Of a stretch of DNA of 64,000 nt, positions 17,155 through 25,144 are shown piece by piece; the stretch's first letter is position 1; each line of letters starts with the position of its first letter. Both the position numbers and the translations under genes were made by a program. Below the pieces are notes generated by a model. The model had not been told where the DNA came from, did not search any database, and saw nothing but the letters and a program-made list of their open reading frames with translations. The DNA is from Blastopirellula marina (lineage in GTDB: Bacteria; Planctomycetota; Planctomycetia; Pirellulales; Pirellulaceae): positions 806,001 through 870,000 of the forward strand of contig NZ_PUIA01000016.1 of the NCBI RefSeq assembly GCF_002967715.1. The letters run 5' to 3'.

Positions 17155-18846
17155 ATGTATCTGCTTGAGAATCCGGTCTTACAGCGCGAACTGCTGGTCA
17201 ACTTGCGGACCGCAAGGGCCTTTTTGCTGCTGTTGGCTTACCAGATGCTTCTGGCGGCGATCGTTTATTTTGCCTGGCCCCAGGTCGAACGTCTCGATCT
17301 TTCGGCCGATCAGGAAGCGGCCCGGCGATTGTTCGATTTGTTCTTTCTGGGGCAATTCGTGCTCGCTTCGTTGATGGCACCCAGCTTCGCTTCCGGCACG
17401 CTGACCGGCGAGAAAGAGCGGAAGACGTACGAGATGCTCTTGGCCAGCCCGCTTAAACCGGGGGCGATTGTGGTGGGGAAGTTGTTAGCTTCCCTGGCTC
17501 ACTTGGCGCTGCTGATCTTTACATCGTTACCGATCGTGATGCTGTGTTTGCCGCTGGGGGGTGTTTCGCTGTATGAACTCCTCGCGGCGTACGCGATTTT
17601 GATGGTCGCGGTGGCGACGTTTGGCATGATCAGCGTCGCGTGCAGTAGTTTCTTTGCGCGGACCTCGTCGTCGCTGGTGGTTTCGTACCTATTAATTCTA
17701 CCGATCGCGCTGGCGGGTGCGTTCGTGTGGCAGATGCTCGGTCAGAATGGTGGCCTGCGTCTGATTGTGCTGTTGATTACCGTCCCTGCGGCGGCTGCGG
17801 CGACGATCCTTCTGCTTTCGCTTTATACGGCTCGTACTTTGCTATATCCGCACGACGTAGGGAGCGAAGGGAAGGATGTGGTCGACTTGGAGAAAGAGGC
17901 CCGCGAGGCGGTCGGCCTGGTGATCCAGCGCGACCAGTTCCCCGACCGGTTGTTCGCTCCACCGAAGCGAACGCAGCTACTGGACGACCATAAGAACCCG
18001 GTTTACGACAAAGAGATCCATAGCGAAATCTTCGCCCAAGGGACGTTGATGCTGCGTCTGGTGATTCAGATCAGCATGTTCCTGGCGATTCCCTTGATGG
18101 CGGTTTGCTTGTACTTCAAACCGCAGTACGCTCCTTTTTATATGGCGTACGTGATTCTGTTCAACATCCTGGTGGGGCCGGTGTTTTCGGCCGGAAGTAT
18201 TACCTCTGAGCGGGAACGTGAAACGCTTGATTTGCTTTTGACCACCGAGATCTCGCCGTGGATGATCCTCTCAGGCAAGCTGGTTGCCGGCTTTCGTGTC
18301 TCGAGCGTGCTGACCGGCTTTTTGCTGTGGCCGCTGCTGCTGGCGTGCGTGATGGTGCCGTACTACTGGACGAACTGGACGTCGGTGCTGGCGTACCTTT
18401 CGGTAATATTGATTACATGCGTGACAACCTCGATGCTGGCCTTGTTTTGCTCGGTACTGTTTCGCAAGACATCGCACAGCTTGATGTGTACCTACCTGGT
18501 GATCATCGCCCTGTTTTGTGGGACGATCGCGTTCGACTACTTCACCCAGTTGGCCTTCACGCCGGCGGCCGAGACCGCCGTGGTCGATTACACGTCCTCT
18601 TCCAACACCGAGCCAGAGCCTCCACCGATTACTGCGGTGGCTGAAGTTTCGCGTCAGTTGACCCTCATCAGTCCCTTTTCCGCGTTGTGGGATGTACCGC
18701 TGAAAGTCGACTTGGACGGAGCGACCGACAACCCAGGCGACTGGTTCCGTTTCTCGACGTTCATGGGACTGACCATCGGGATGAACGCGATCATGTTTGG
18801 CGTCATGGTCTGGCTCTTCCGCACCCGCTGGCGTGTTTCTTACTAA
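17155..18846 (+). CDS. ABC-2 type permease with two homologous halves
   Basis: 563 residues from the ATG at 17155 (MYLLENPVLQRELL); an ATG 12 codons upstream is possible but adds only polar residues. About a dozen membrane segments are visible. Residues about 1-225 and 295-520 are similar halves: the LTGEKERKTYEMLLASPLKP block in the first matches ITSERERETLDLLLTTEISP in the second, each before a GKLLAS/GKLVAG helix. ABC-2 permeases normally work as dimers, so this looks like a fused dimer. The partner ATPase is not adjacent: neighbours are a DUF1559 gene and a lipoprotein. The transported substrate is unknown. Confidence 0.87.
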   Translation: MYLLENPVLQRELLVNLRTARAFLLLLAYQMLLAAIVYFAWPQVERLDLSADQEAARRLFDLFFLGQFVLASLMAPSFASGTLTGEKERKTYEMLLASPLKPGAIVVGKLLASLAHLALLIFTSLPIVMLCLPLGGVSLYELLAAYAILMVAVATFGMISVACSSFFARTSSSLVVSYLLILPIALAGAFVWQMLGQNGGLRLIVLLITVPAAAAATILLLSLYTARTLLYPHDVGSEGKDVVDLEKEAREAVGLVIQRDQFPDRLFAPPKRTQLLDDHKNPVYDKEIHSEIFAQGTLMLRLVIQISMFLAIPLMAVCLYFKPQYAPFYMAYVILFNILVGPVFSAGSITSERERETLDLLLTTEISPWMILSGKLVAGFRVSSVLTGFLLWPLLLACVMVPYYWTNWTSVLAYLSVILITCVTTSMLALFCSVLFRKTSHSLMCTYLVIIALFCGTIAFDYFTQLAFTPAAETAVVDYTSSSNTEPEPPPITAVAEVSRQLTLISPFSALWDVPLKVDLDGATDNPGDWFRFSTFMGLTIGMNAIMFGVMVWLFRTRWRVSY

Positions 18847-18861
18847 TGCTGGCAAAACGAA

Positions 18862-18888
18862 AAGAGCGTACCGGAAAGGTACGCTCTT
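18862..18888 (+). terminator. Bidirectional terminator hairpin
   Basis: Perfect 11-base stem AAGAGCGTACC (18862-18872) / GGTACGCTCTT (18878-18888) with a GGAAA loop, placed between the convergent permease and lipoprotein stops. The T-run is short on the plus side; on the minus side the complement of the preceding AAAACGA gives TCGTTTT. It probably serves both genes. Confidence 0.75.
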
Positions 18889-18915
18889 CGTGTTCGGTTG
18901 GATTGAATCGCCTGC

Positions 18916-19410
18916 TTAGAATGGCGACTTGTCGATCGGTTCGCGACCGGCGGCCATTCGCATGGGGCCGATGATCTTGCCCAGCAGGTCGTCCATGGTA
19001 TCGGTCGGATCTTTAACGATCACAACGCGGTCGCCGGGACGCAGCTGATAGTCGTACTCAAACGGAATCTGTTCGTTGTGATGATCGTACTTCGAGATCA
19101 GCTTCTGCGGAGGCATGCCGGGGCGATCTGGTAGCCGCGACACGGCGATGTGGAAGCGATCGAATTTCTTGTTGGCTTTTACCTGCGTGATGGCGGCCTG
19201 CAAAGTAGGGGCAGACGCGAGAGGAATCTTTTGCGTCTGGTTGCCAGTTTCCGGCGACTGCATCTCGACCATGATCATGGGTTGATTCTGTGGAATCATG
19301 GCCTGGTCTTGGGTGCTCACGGCATCGGATTGAGGCACCATGCTGCAACCGCTGCCCAAAATAAGGATGGCCAGCACTGGAAGTGTGAATAGAGGAAGTT
19401 GTCGGTTCAT
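18916..19410 (-). CDS. Lipoprotein, possibly polysaccharide-export (SLBB-like) related
   Basis: 164 residues from the ATG at 19410, with GTGAGG directly before it. The signal LPVLAILILGSGC gives Cys22 as the lipidation site. After a Gln/Met-rich linker (residues 30-60), a compact domain begins with TLQAAITQVKANKKFDRFHIAVSR and ends YQLRPGDRVVIVKDP, which resembles the RPGD-rVvV element of SLBB/polysaccharide export proteins, but the protein is too short for a full export protein. It faces the permease gene convergently and is divergent from the outer membrane factor. Confidence 0.75.
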   Translation of the reverse strand: MNRQLPLFTLPVLAILILGSGCSMVPQSDAVSTQDQAMIPQNQPMIMVEMQSPETGNQTQKIPLASAPTLQAAITQVKANKKFDRFHIAVSRLPDRPGMPPQKLISKYDHHNEQIPFEYDYQLRPGDRVVIVKDPTDTMDDLLGKIIGPMRMAAGREPIDKSPF

Positions 19411-19793
19411 CCTCACAATCCCTTGCGAAGTGAGTTTTCTGGGGGGAGTGGCCTGCAGCACATCCTTGCGCACAGACTCATTGTTTGGCATCGGCCAGCA
19501 GTCGCAGTCCGGTTGAATCGAATTCGCAGGAATTTCGGATTAGTTAACCTGGGAAAGCAAAAGCTTGCTAGCAGTCTCATGTCCAGGGCATTCGCGTATC
19601 CCCAAATGGGTTGCAGGCACGGGCAATTGCGCCAAAAGGTGCTATCGGTACTATCGTCAAGATTAACGGTTGAGTGACTCGTACGACCGTCAAAGTTCCT
19701 GTGCAACCTGGCGCAATTATTCCACCGATAACGTTTCTGGCGGATATCTCCTTGGGAGATAGACTATCTCGAAACGAAAAGGTTAGCTTGCGA
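19411..19793. other. 383-base divergent promoter region
   Basis: This lies between the lipoprotein start (minus) and the outer membrane factor start (plus). It is partly open in the outer-membrane-factor frame from 19674, but those residues precede the lipoprotein leader and are not conserved-looking. No clear promoter motif or operator was found by eye. Confidence 0.35.
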
Positions 19794-21443
19794 ATGGTTA
19801 TGCGAAAATCAAAATCGACGAGCAAGGCGGCAGTGATCATTGGCAAGCTTGTGCTCGGTGCCGTCGCGACGGTTTCTATCGGGCTTAGCGGATGCCTGGT
19901 CGGGCCGGACCATATCGATCCCGGCGCGCCTTTCCAATGCGAATGGATTCCGCCGCTACCTCCTGGGGTCAGTCAGTCGCCCAACGACTCTGTTGCCTGG
20001 TGGACGAAGTTCAACGATCCGATTCTGACCAGCATGATCGTGCGAACCGCTCAACAAAACCTCACGCTGGGACAAGCGGCCGAACGAATTGCCGAAGCCC
20101 GTGCTTTGCGTGGGATCGCAGTCGGCGGGCTGTTTCCCGATATCGACGGCACGGCCAGCTACGCCCGTCGTAAGACCTCTGGCAGTGGTAATAGCTTTGG
20201 TCTGGCGAACTTCAATCCGCCTCCGTTTAACTTCTGGTCGGCTGGTTTCGATGCGTCTTGGGAAATCGATATCTTCGGTGGCGTGCGTCGTCGAGTTCAA
20301 GCGACCACGGCCGACGTCGACGTGGCGATCGAAGACCACAACGCCTTGCTGGTCAGCTTGCAGGGAGAAGTCGGGGCCAACTACATCCAGGTCCGCACCT
20401 TGCAGCGTCGTGTTGAATTCGTCGAACGCAATATCGAGTTGCAGCGTCAGTCGTTGAAGATCACCGAAGACCGTTTCGCGGCAGGCACGGTGAGCCAGCT
20501 CGACGTCGAACAGGCGAAGTCTAACTTGTACAGCACCGAAGCGGGCCTTCCGCTTCTGCGTCAGGAAATGGAACTGGCCTACCATCGCCTTTCGGTGCTG
20601 ATGGGAGAACCACCGTCCGACTTGTCGAAACAGATCACGCCACAGCAGCAGTTCCCGATGCTGCCGCAAGATATTGCCGTGGGTCTGCCGATCGAACTGA
20701 TTCGTCAGCGTCCTGATATTCGCTCGGCCGAACGTCAACTGGCGGCTCAAGCGGCACGTATTGGCGTGGCGGTTTCGGAGTTGTATCCACGCTTCACGAT
20801 CACCGGTACGTTCACCGTCGACTCGACCAGGTTCAACCGCTGGTTTACGACCGACAGTATCGCCTATGCGGCTGGTCCTGCCATGCGATGGCGACTTCTG
20901 GACTTCGGACGTGTCCGCAGCGACATCGAAGCTCAGCGAGCTCGCTGGCGTGGGCTGGTTTATTACTATCAGAACGAGGTCATCACGGCCGCTCAGGAAG
21001 TGGAAGACTCGCTATCGCAGTACCGCTATAGCATTCAAAGGGCAAAGAGCCTTCGCGAAGCAGCTTTGGCGGCTCGTGCCGCGGCCGAGATTTCCGAAGA
21101 ACAGTACAAGGGGGGGATCATCCCGTTCCAGACGCTGTTAGACGCTCAGCGTTTCCAGGCAGAACTGGACGACCAGGCAGCCGCCGCAGAGGGGGATATC
21201 TACCTGGCCGTGGTCTCGTTGTACAAGGCCCTGGGTGGTGGTTGGGTCGATCCATTCGCGGTCGCACCTGATCCGACCGCTGTGCCGGCTGGGGAAATCA
21301 TCGAGCCGACCCCGGCCAACCCCAATGGGAACAACGACCAGGACATCCCACTGGATGACAACCTGATCCCAAACATTCCCGTGCCGAAGGACGCTTTGCT
21401 GCCTGCGGATGCTTTGCCACCGCCGGCGGCAGGGGGTAACTAA
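19794..21443 (+). CDS. Outer membrane efflux factor, NodT/OprM lipoprotein family
   Basis: 549 residues from the ATG at 19794 (19800 is also possible). The leader VLGAVATVSIGLSGC gives Cys34 as the lipidated residue, followed directly by LVGPDHIDPGAPF, the usual NodT-family start. Two outer-membrane-efflux repeats follow: FDASWEIDIFGGVRRRVQAT near 170, RQRPDIRSAERQLAAQAARIG near 345 and MRWRLLDFGRVRSDIEAQRARW near 400. It would form the trimeric TolC-like tunnel of a tripartite pump. The C-terminal 70 residues are a Pro/Asp/Asn-rich tail not usual in the family. No membrane-fusion protein or RND pump gene is adjacent, so its partner is encoded elsewhere. Confidence 0.93.
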   Translation: MVMRKSKSTSKAAVIIGKLVLGAVATVSIGLSGCLVGPDHIDPGAPFQCEWIPPLPPGVSQSPNDSVAWWTKFNDPILTSMIVRTAQQNLTLGQAAERIAEARALRGIAVGGLFPDIDGTASYARRKTSGSGNSFGLANFNPPPFNFWSAGFDASWEIDIFGGVRRRVQATTADVDVAIEDHNALLVSLQGEVGANYIQVRTLQRRVEFVERNIELQRQSLKITEDRFAAGTVSQLDVEQAKSNLYSTEAGLPLLRQEMELAYHRLSVLMGEPPSDLSKQITPQQQFPMLPQDIAVGLPIELIRQRPDIRSAERQLAAQAARIGVAVSELYPRFTITGTFTVDSTRFNRWFTTDSIAYAAGPAMRWRLLDFGRVRSDIEAQRARWRGLVYYYQNEVITAAQEVEDSLSQYRYSIQRAKSLREAALAARAAAEISEEQYKGGIIPFQTLLDAQRFQAELDDQAAAAEGDIYLAVVSLYKALGGGWVDPFAVAPDPTAVPAGEIIEPTPANPNGNNDQDIPLDDNLIPNIPVPKDALLPADALPPPAAGGN

Positions 21444-21473
21444 GTCGTATGACTTCAGTGGAATGCTAAATCC

Positions 21474-21513
21474 AAGGACGGCTGGTGCGAATTTTGCTTC
21501 AGCCGTCCTTTTT
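21474..21513 (+). terminator. Rho-independent terminator after the efflux factor gene
   Basis: Eleven-base perfect stem AAGGACGGCTG (21474-21484) / CAGCCGTCCTT (21500-21510), 15-base loop, then a T-run (CCTTTTTCG). It lies 31 bases after the stop and insulates pyrB. Confidence 0.85.
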
Positions 21514-21603
21514 CGCGCGCCCCAGGTTGTGAGTAAGCTGCGGAATCCGTAGAATTTGCCCCAACGCAAACCGGCCCCTTACGCTTATATTATCTGGGAT
21601 TCC

Positions 21604-22563
21604 ATGGAGACGCCTGGTTTTCTCGAGCCCTTCGTGGGCCGCTGGACAAAGCGGCATCTGCTCGATTTGGAAAGTTTAACGTCAGACGAAATCAACCTTC
21701 TTCTCGACGTTGCTCAAGCGTTCAAAGAATCCACCCAAGATTGCCGCCATAAGCTGCCGCTGTTAACCGGTCGCACGAGCGTCAATCTATTCTTTGAAGA
21801 CTCGACACGTACTCGCACCAGCTTCTCGCTGGCTGCCCGACGACTGGGAGCCGATGTCATCGAGTTCTCGGCATCCAGCAGCAGTCTCTCCAAAGGGGAA
21901 ACGTTGCTGGACACAGCCAAGACAATTCAATCGATGTGCATCGACACGCTCGTCTGCCGGCACAAAGCCCCCGGTACGCCGCAGATGCTGGCCGAGAACC
22001 TGGATGTTTCGGTGATCAACGCCGGTGACGGTCCTCACGAGCATCCCACCCAGGGCCTGCTCGATATCCTCACCATCCGTCAGCATCGTGGTGACTTGAG
22101 CGGCAAGACCGTGGCCCTGGTCGGGGATATCGCCCACAGCCGGACCGCCAGGTCGAATATCTGGGGTCTGCAAAAGCTGGGAGCCAAGGTTATCGTGTGT
22201 GGTCCTTCAACCCTCGTTTCCCGCCGCTGGGAAGAATACGGGGTGGAAGTTTCGCACGATCTGGATGCCATCCTGCCGCGTTGCGATGTGTTGAACCTGC
22301 TGCGTATCCAGTTCGAGCGGCAATACACGCGTCCGTTTCCATCGGTTCGCGAGTACGCACTGCTGTATGCCATGGACCAAAAGCGGATGCAGCGGGCCAA
22401 GCCAGACATCTTGATCATGGCCCCCGGGCCGATCAACCGCGGTGTCGAGATTACCCCGGAGGTTGCCGACGGCGAGCATTCGGTGATCCTGCATCAGGTG
22501 AATAACGGTTTGGCGGTTCGCATGGCGGCCATGTGGCTGCTTAGTGCCGGCCGCGCCAGTTGA
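21604..22563 (+). CDS. pyrB: Aspartate carbamoyltransferase catalytic chain
   Basis: 319 residues from the ATG at 21604. It carries the carbamoyl-phosphate-binding STRTRTS motif at 67-73, the HPTQGLLD block with its conserved His, Pro and Gln, GDIAHSRTARSNIW, and the C-terminal MAPGPINRGVEI. It joins carbamoyl phosphate and aspartate in the second step of pyrimidine synthesis. No regulatory chain (pyrI) is nearby. The dihydroorotase homologue begins 71 bases downstream and the pair is probably one transcript. This fits the class of ATCase that forms a large complex with a dihydroorotase-like partner, as in Pseudomonas (inference). Confidence 0.95.
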   Translation: METPGFLEPFVGRWTKRHLLDLESLTSDEINLLLDVAQAFKESTQDCRHKLPLLTGRTSVNLFFEDSTRTRTSFSLAARRLGADVIEFSASSSSLSKGETLLDTAKTIQSMCIDTLVCRHKAPGTPQMLAENLDVSVINAGDGPHEHPTQGLLDILTIRQHRGDLSGKTVALVGDIAHSRTARSNIWGLQKLGAKVIVCGPSTLVSRRWEEYGVEVSHDLDAILPRCDVLNLLRIQFERQYTRPFPSVREYALLYAMDQKRMQRAKPDILIMAPGPINRGVEITPEVADGEHSVILHQVNNGLAVRMAAMWLLSAGRAS

Positions 22564-22634
22564 TTTGGGCTGAATCTAAGAAAGAACCACACCTTCCTGT
22601 GCCGGTGAAGGGGGAAGGGACTGGACGTGAAACC

Positions 22635-23918
22635 ATGCTGAAAACGCTGATACAAAACGGGCGAGTCATCGACCCCAGCCAAAACATCGACCGCGTCACC
22701 AACCTGTTGATCGAAGAGGGACGCATCGCCGCGATCGACGTCGAACCTCAGTCCGATATGAAGGTGATCGATGCGACCGGCAAGCTGGTTGTGCCGGGGC
22801 TGATCGATCTGCATGTGCAGATTCGTGAGCCTGGTTTCGAGGAAGATGAAACGATTGAATCGGCAGCCTACGCGGCGCTGGCCGGCGGGTTCACTTCCAT
22901 CGCGGCCATTTCCGAAACGAATCCACCGGTCGATAGTGCCGCCGCGGTGACGTACCTCGGTCGCCAGGCATCCGAGGCCGATCACTGCAACGTCTTTCCG
23001 GTTGCCTGCGTCAGTAGTGGACGCCAAGGGGAAGAGATGGCCGAGATCGGCATTCTGCACAATGCCGGAGCGATTGCGTTTAGTGATGGGCAGCGTCCTG
23101 TTTCCAATCCGGAACTGCTTCGCCGGGCCTTGGAATACACGCTGATGTTTGGTCGTCCGGTACTCAACCGCCCCGAGATGGTCGAGCTTTCGCGCGACGG
23201 TGTGATGCACGATGGCTCTGTAAGCACGGTGCTGGGGCTTGCGCCGATGCCGGCCGAGGCCGAAGATGTGATGGCGGCTCGCGATATTCGCATTTGTGAA
23301 GCCACCGGCGGAAAGCTGCATTTGCTGGCCATTTCGTGCAGCGGGACGGTCGATATCCTGCGGCGGGCCAAAGATCGCAACGTGGGGGTCACGGCCAGCA
23401 TCTGTGCATATCAGTTCGCACTGACCGACCTCGCCATGCGCGGCTTTCACACCAGTTTGAAGCTCAACCCGCCGCTGCGTTCGCAAGATCATATCGATGC
23501 CTGCATTGCCGGGCTGAAAGATGGCACGATCGACGTGATCGCCAGCGGGCATGCTCCGCGATCTTCCGAAAAGAAGATGTGTGCGATTACCGAAGCACCG
23601 TTTGGCATGGTTGGCTTGGAGACCGCTTTGGGGCTGGTCAGCACGCACCTGGTCCATGCCGGGCACGTCGACTGGCCGACCATCATTCGGGCTATGTCCA
23701 CCAACGTTGCCCAGGTACTGGGTGTGGAAAAGGGGACCCTCAAGCCAGGTGCCGATGCTGACGTGACCATCATCGATCCCGATGCCAACTGGACGGTCGA
23801 TACGTCGAACTTCCGCTCGAAGAGTTTCAACTCTCCCTTCGGTGGTGTCCAACTGACCGGGCGTGCCGTGGAAACGATCGTAGGCGGTTTGACCAAGTTC
23901 CGCTACGATGAAAGCTAA
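22635..23918 (+). CDS. Dihydroorotase-like protein lacking metal ligands (PyrC-prime type)
   Basis: 427 residues from the ATG at 22635. The amidohydrolase fold is intact end to end (LVVPGLIDLH, KLNPPLRSQDHID, GTIDVIASGHAP). The catalytic zinc sites are not. The usual DxHxH is D58-L-H60-V-Q62. The SDDGxP loop is SDGQRP. The His of the usual pvi-HaED is Arg179 (VLNRPEM). The HxxHvS element is LHLLAIS. The HHL pair is AYQFAL. The TDHAP aspartate is Gly305 (SGHAP). All but one metal ligand are therefore replaced. This fits the non-catalytic dihydroorotase homologue that stabilises ATCase in Pseudomonas. A working dihydroorotase should be encoded elsewhere in the genome. Confidence 0.9.
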   Translation: MLKTLIQNGRVIDPSQNIDRVTNLLIEEGRIAAIDVEPQSDMKVIDATGKLVVPGLIDLHVQIREPGFEEDETIESAAYAALAGGFTSIAAISETNPPVDSAAAVTYLGRQASEADHCNVFPVACVSSGRQGEEMAEIGILHNAGAIAFSDGQRPVSNPELLRRALEYTLMFGRPVLNRPEMVELSRDGVMHDGSVSTVLGLAPMPAEAEDVMAARDIRICEATGGKLHLLAISCSGTVDILRRAKDRNVGVTASICAYQFALTDLAMRGFHTSLKLNPPLRSQDHIDACIAGLKDGTIDVIASGHAPRSSEKKMCAITEAPFGMVGLETALGLVSTHLVHAGHVDWPTIIRAMSTNVAQVLGVEKGTLKPGADADVTIIDPDANWTVDTSNFRSKSFNSPFGGVQLTGRAVETIVGGLTKFRYDES

Positions 23919-23974
23919 TCCGCGCATCGTGCTTGCGTGAACGTTCCTTTCGCAGCCGAGAAGATGGCGCAGCC

Positions 23975-24676
23975 ATGCCGCTGATCATTGATGGATACAA
24001 TTTGCTTTTCGCGGCTGGTCTGGTCGGTTCTGTCGATGGCGAAGGTTCTTTTGAAGGGGAACGCAGGGCCCTGCTCGATGCTCTGCTGGCGGTGATCGAT
24101 CCGAAGGAACTCACGCAAACGGTCGTTGTTTTCGACTCGGCCAAGGCTCCGCCAGGTTTGCCGCGAGTATACAACTACCACCAGATCACCGTGCGGTTTG
24201 CCAGCGGCTATGCCGACGCCGACGAGATGATCGAAGAGTTGATTCAAGAGCATCACGCACCCAAACGGCTGACGGTTGTCTCTAGCGATCATCGCGTGCA
24301 GCGTGCGGCCCGTCGCCGGAAGGCCAAGGCGATTGATAGCGATAGCTGGTACCGCTTGATGCGGCAGACACGTGCCCGTCGCCGCGAAGCAGAAGCCCAG
24401 AAGCCACCCCCTTCCAAGCAGCCAAGTACTCCGGCGATACCTGAGTCGGAGGTGAACCAGTGGGTCGAGTTCTTCGGCAAGATCGATATTGACGCGCTGG
24501 CACCTCGGGAAGAGACAGCACGCGTTTCTCCTGTAGCCGAGCCACCATCAGAGCCGAAGGCAACGCCTGGCAAGAAGAACTCGCCAGGTGCGAAGCGATC
24601 GGAGAAGCCCGCGCCGAACGTCTTTTCAGACGACTATCTGAAAAAGATCGCCGAGGAATTCTTCGGCGAATCGTAA
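23975..24676 (+). CDS. YacP-like NYN-domain ribonuclease
   Basis: 233 residues from the ATG at 23975. The N-terminal NYN/PIN-like domain starts MPLIIDGYNLLFA with the first conserved Asp at 6 and Asn at 9, then VVVFDSAKAPPG near 65, FASGYADADEMIEELI near 90 and LTVVSSDHRVQRAARR near 115. This order of acidic residues matches YacP/Rae1, ribosome-associated endonucleases in Firmicutes. The C-terminal third (from about 150) is a Pro/Ala/Lys/Glu-rich linker ending in a short helix, FSDDYLKKIAEEFF. The start of translation is uncertain; an upstream TTG gives 14 more residues. It follows the pyrC-like gene by 56 bases. Confidence 0.83.
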   Translation: MPLIIDGYNLLFAAGLVGSVDGEGSFEGERRALLDALLAVIDPKELTQTVVVFDSAKAPPGLPRVYNYHQITVRFASGYADADEMIEELIQEHHAPKRLTVVSSDHRVQRAARRRKAKAIDSDSWYRLMRQTRARRREAEAQKPPPSKQPSTPAIPESEVNQWVEFFGKIDIDALAPREETARVSPVAEPPSEPKATPGKKNSPGAKRSEKPAPNVFSDDYLKKIAEEFFGES

Positions 24677-25144
24677 GCAGGTACTGTTGTCCCGGCGTTG
24701 AATTGATCAGGCCGTGAATGCGCTACCATGGCATCTATTCGGTGAAGAGTTCACTCTTTCGATTGGTATGTGTCGATCCAATTTCGCGCGATACGGCAAC
24801 TGGCCTCTCAGGATTGGCTGCGGCAAGTCCGCACCTGTCGGCAACGTAGGTAGAGCGAAACAACGGAAAACGTAGGCGTTTGCCGTCTACAGTAAGCGGA
24901 TCACCCGCATCAGATCTCTGGTGTGAAATGAAAAAACGGGCGCAATTGATCATTTGTTCCAGCCTCTCGTTCGCGGAAAAAACAGACGCAGGAATTTGAA
25001 ATCGCTAGATGGCGTAGTTAGGCTATCCCCCATGAGTGGTCGTGGTGTGGTTTGCCGTATCGCGGTCTTCTCCAGGCGGGAAGGGAAGCTCGCTGCAATG
25101 ACTTAATCTCTCTCCGTTTAGCATTGCTTCAGCGAGGTGCTTCC
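24677..25144. other. 468-base intergenic stretch, nothing recognised
   Basis: This lies between the YacP-like gene and the beta-propeller gene. It has no convincing reading frame, strong hairpin or repeat. It presumably contains the promoter of the secreted propeller gene. Confidence 0.35.

Noticed and set aside
22494-23927. 477-codon minus-strand open frame opposite the dihydroorotase homologue
   Set aside because: The plus strand encodes a recognisable amidohydrolase; the antisense product is His/Arg/Gln-rich with no family resemblance.
24735-24953. 72-codon minus-strand open frame in the 468-base gap
   Set aside because: No ribosome site, no hydrophobic or conserved-looking segment, and codon use unlike neighbouring genes.
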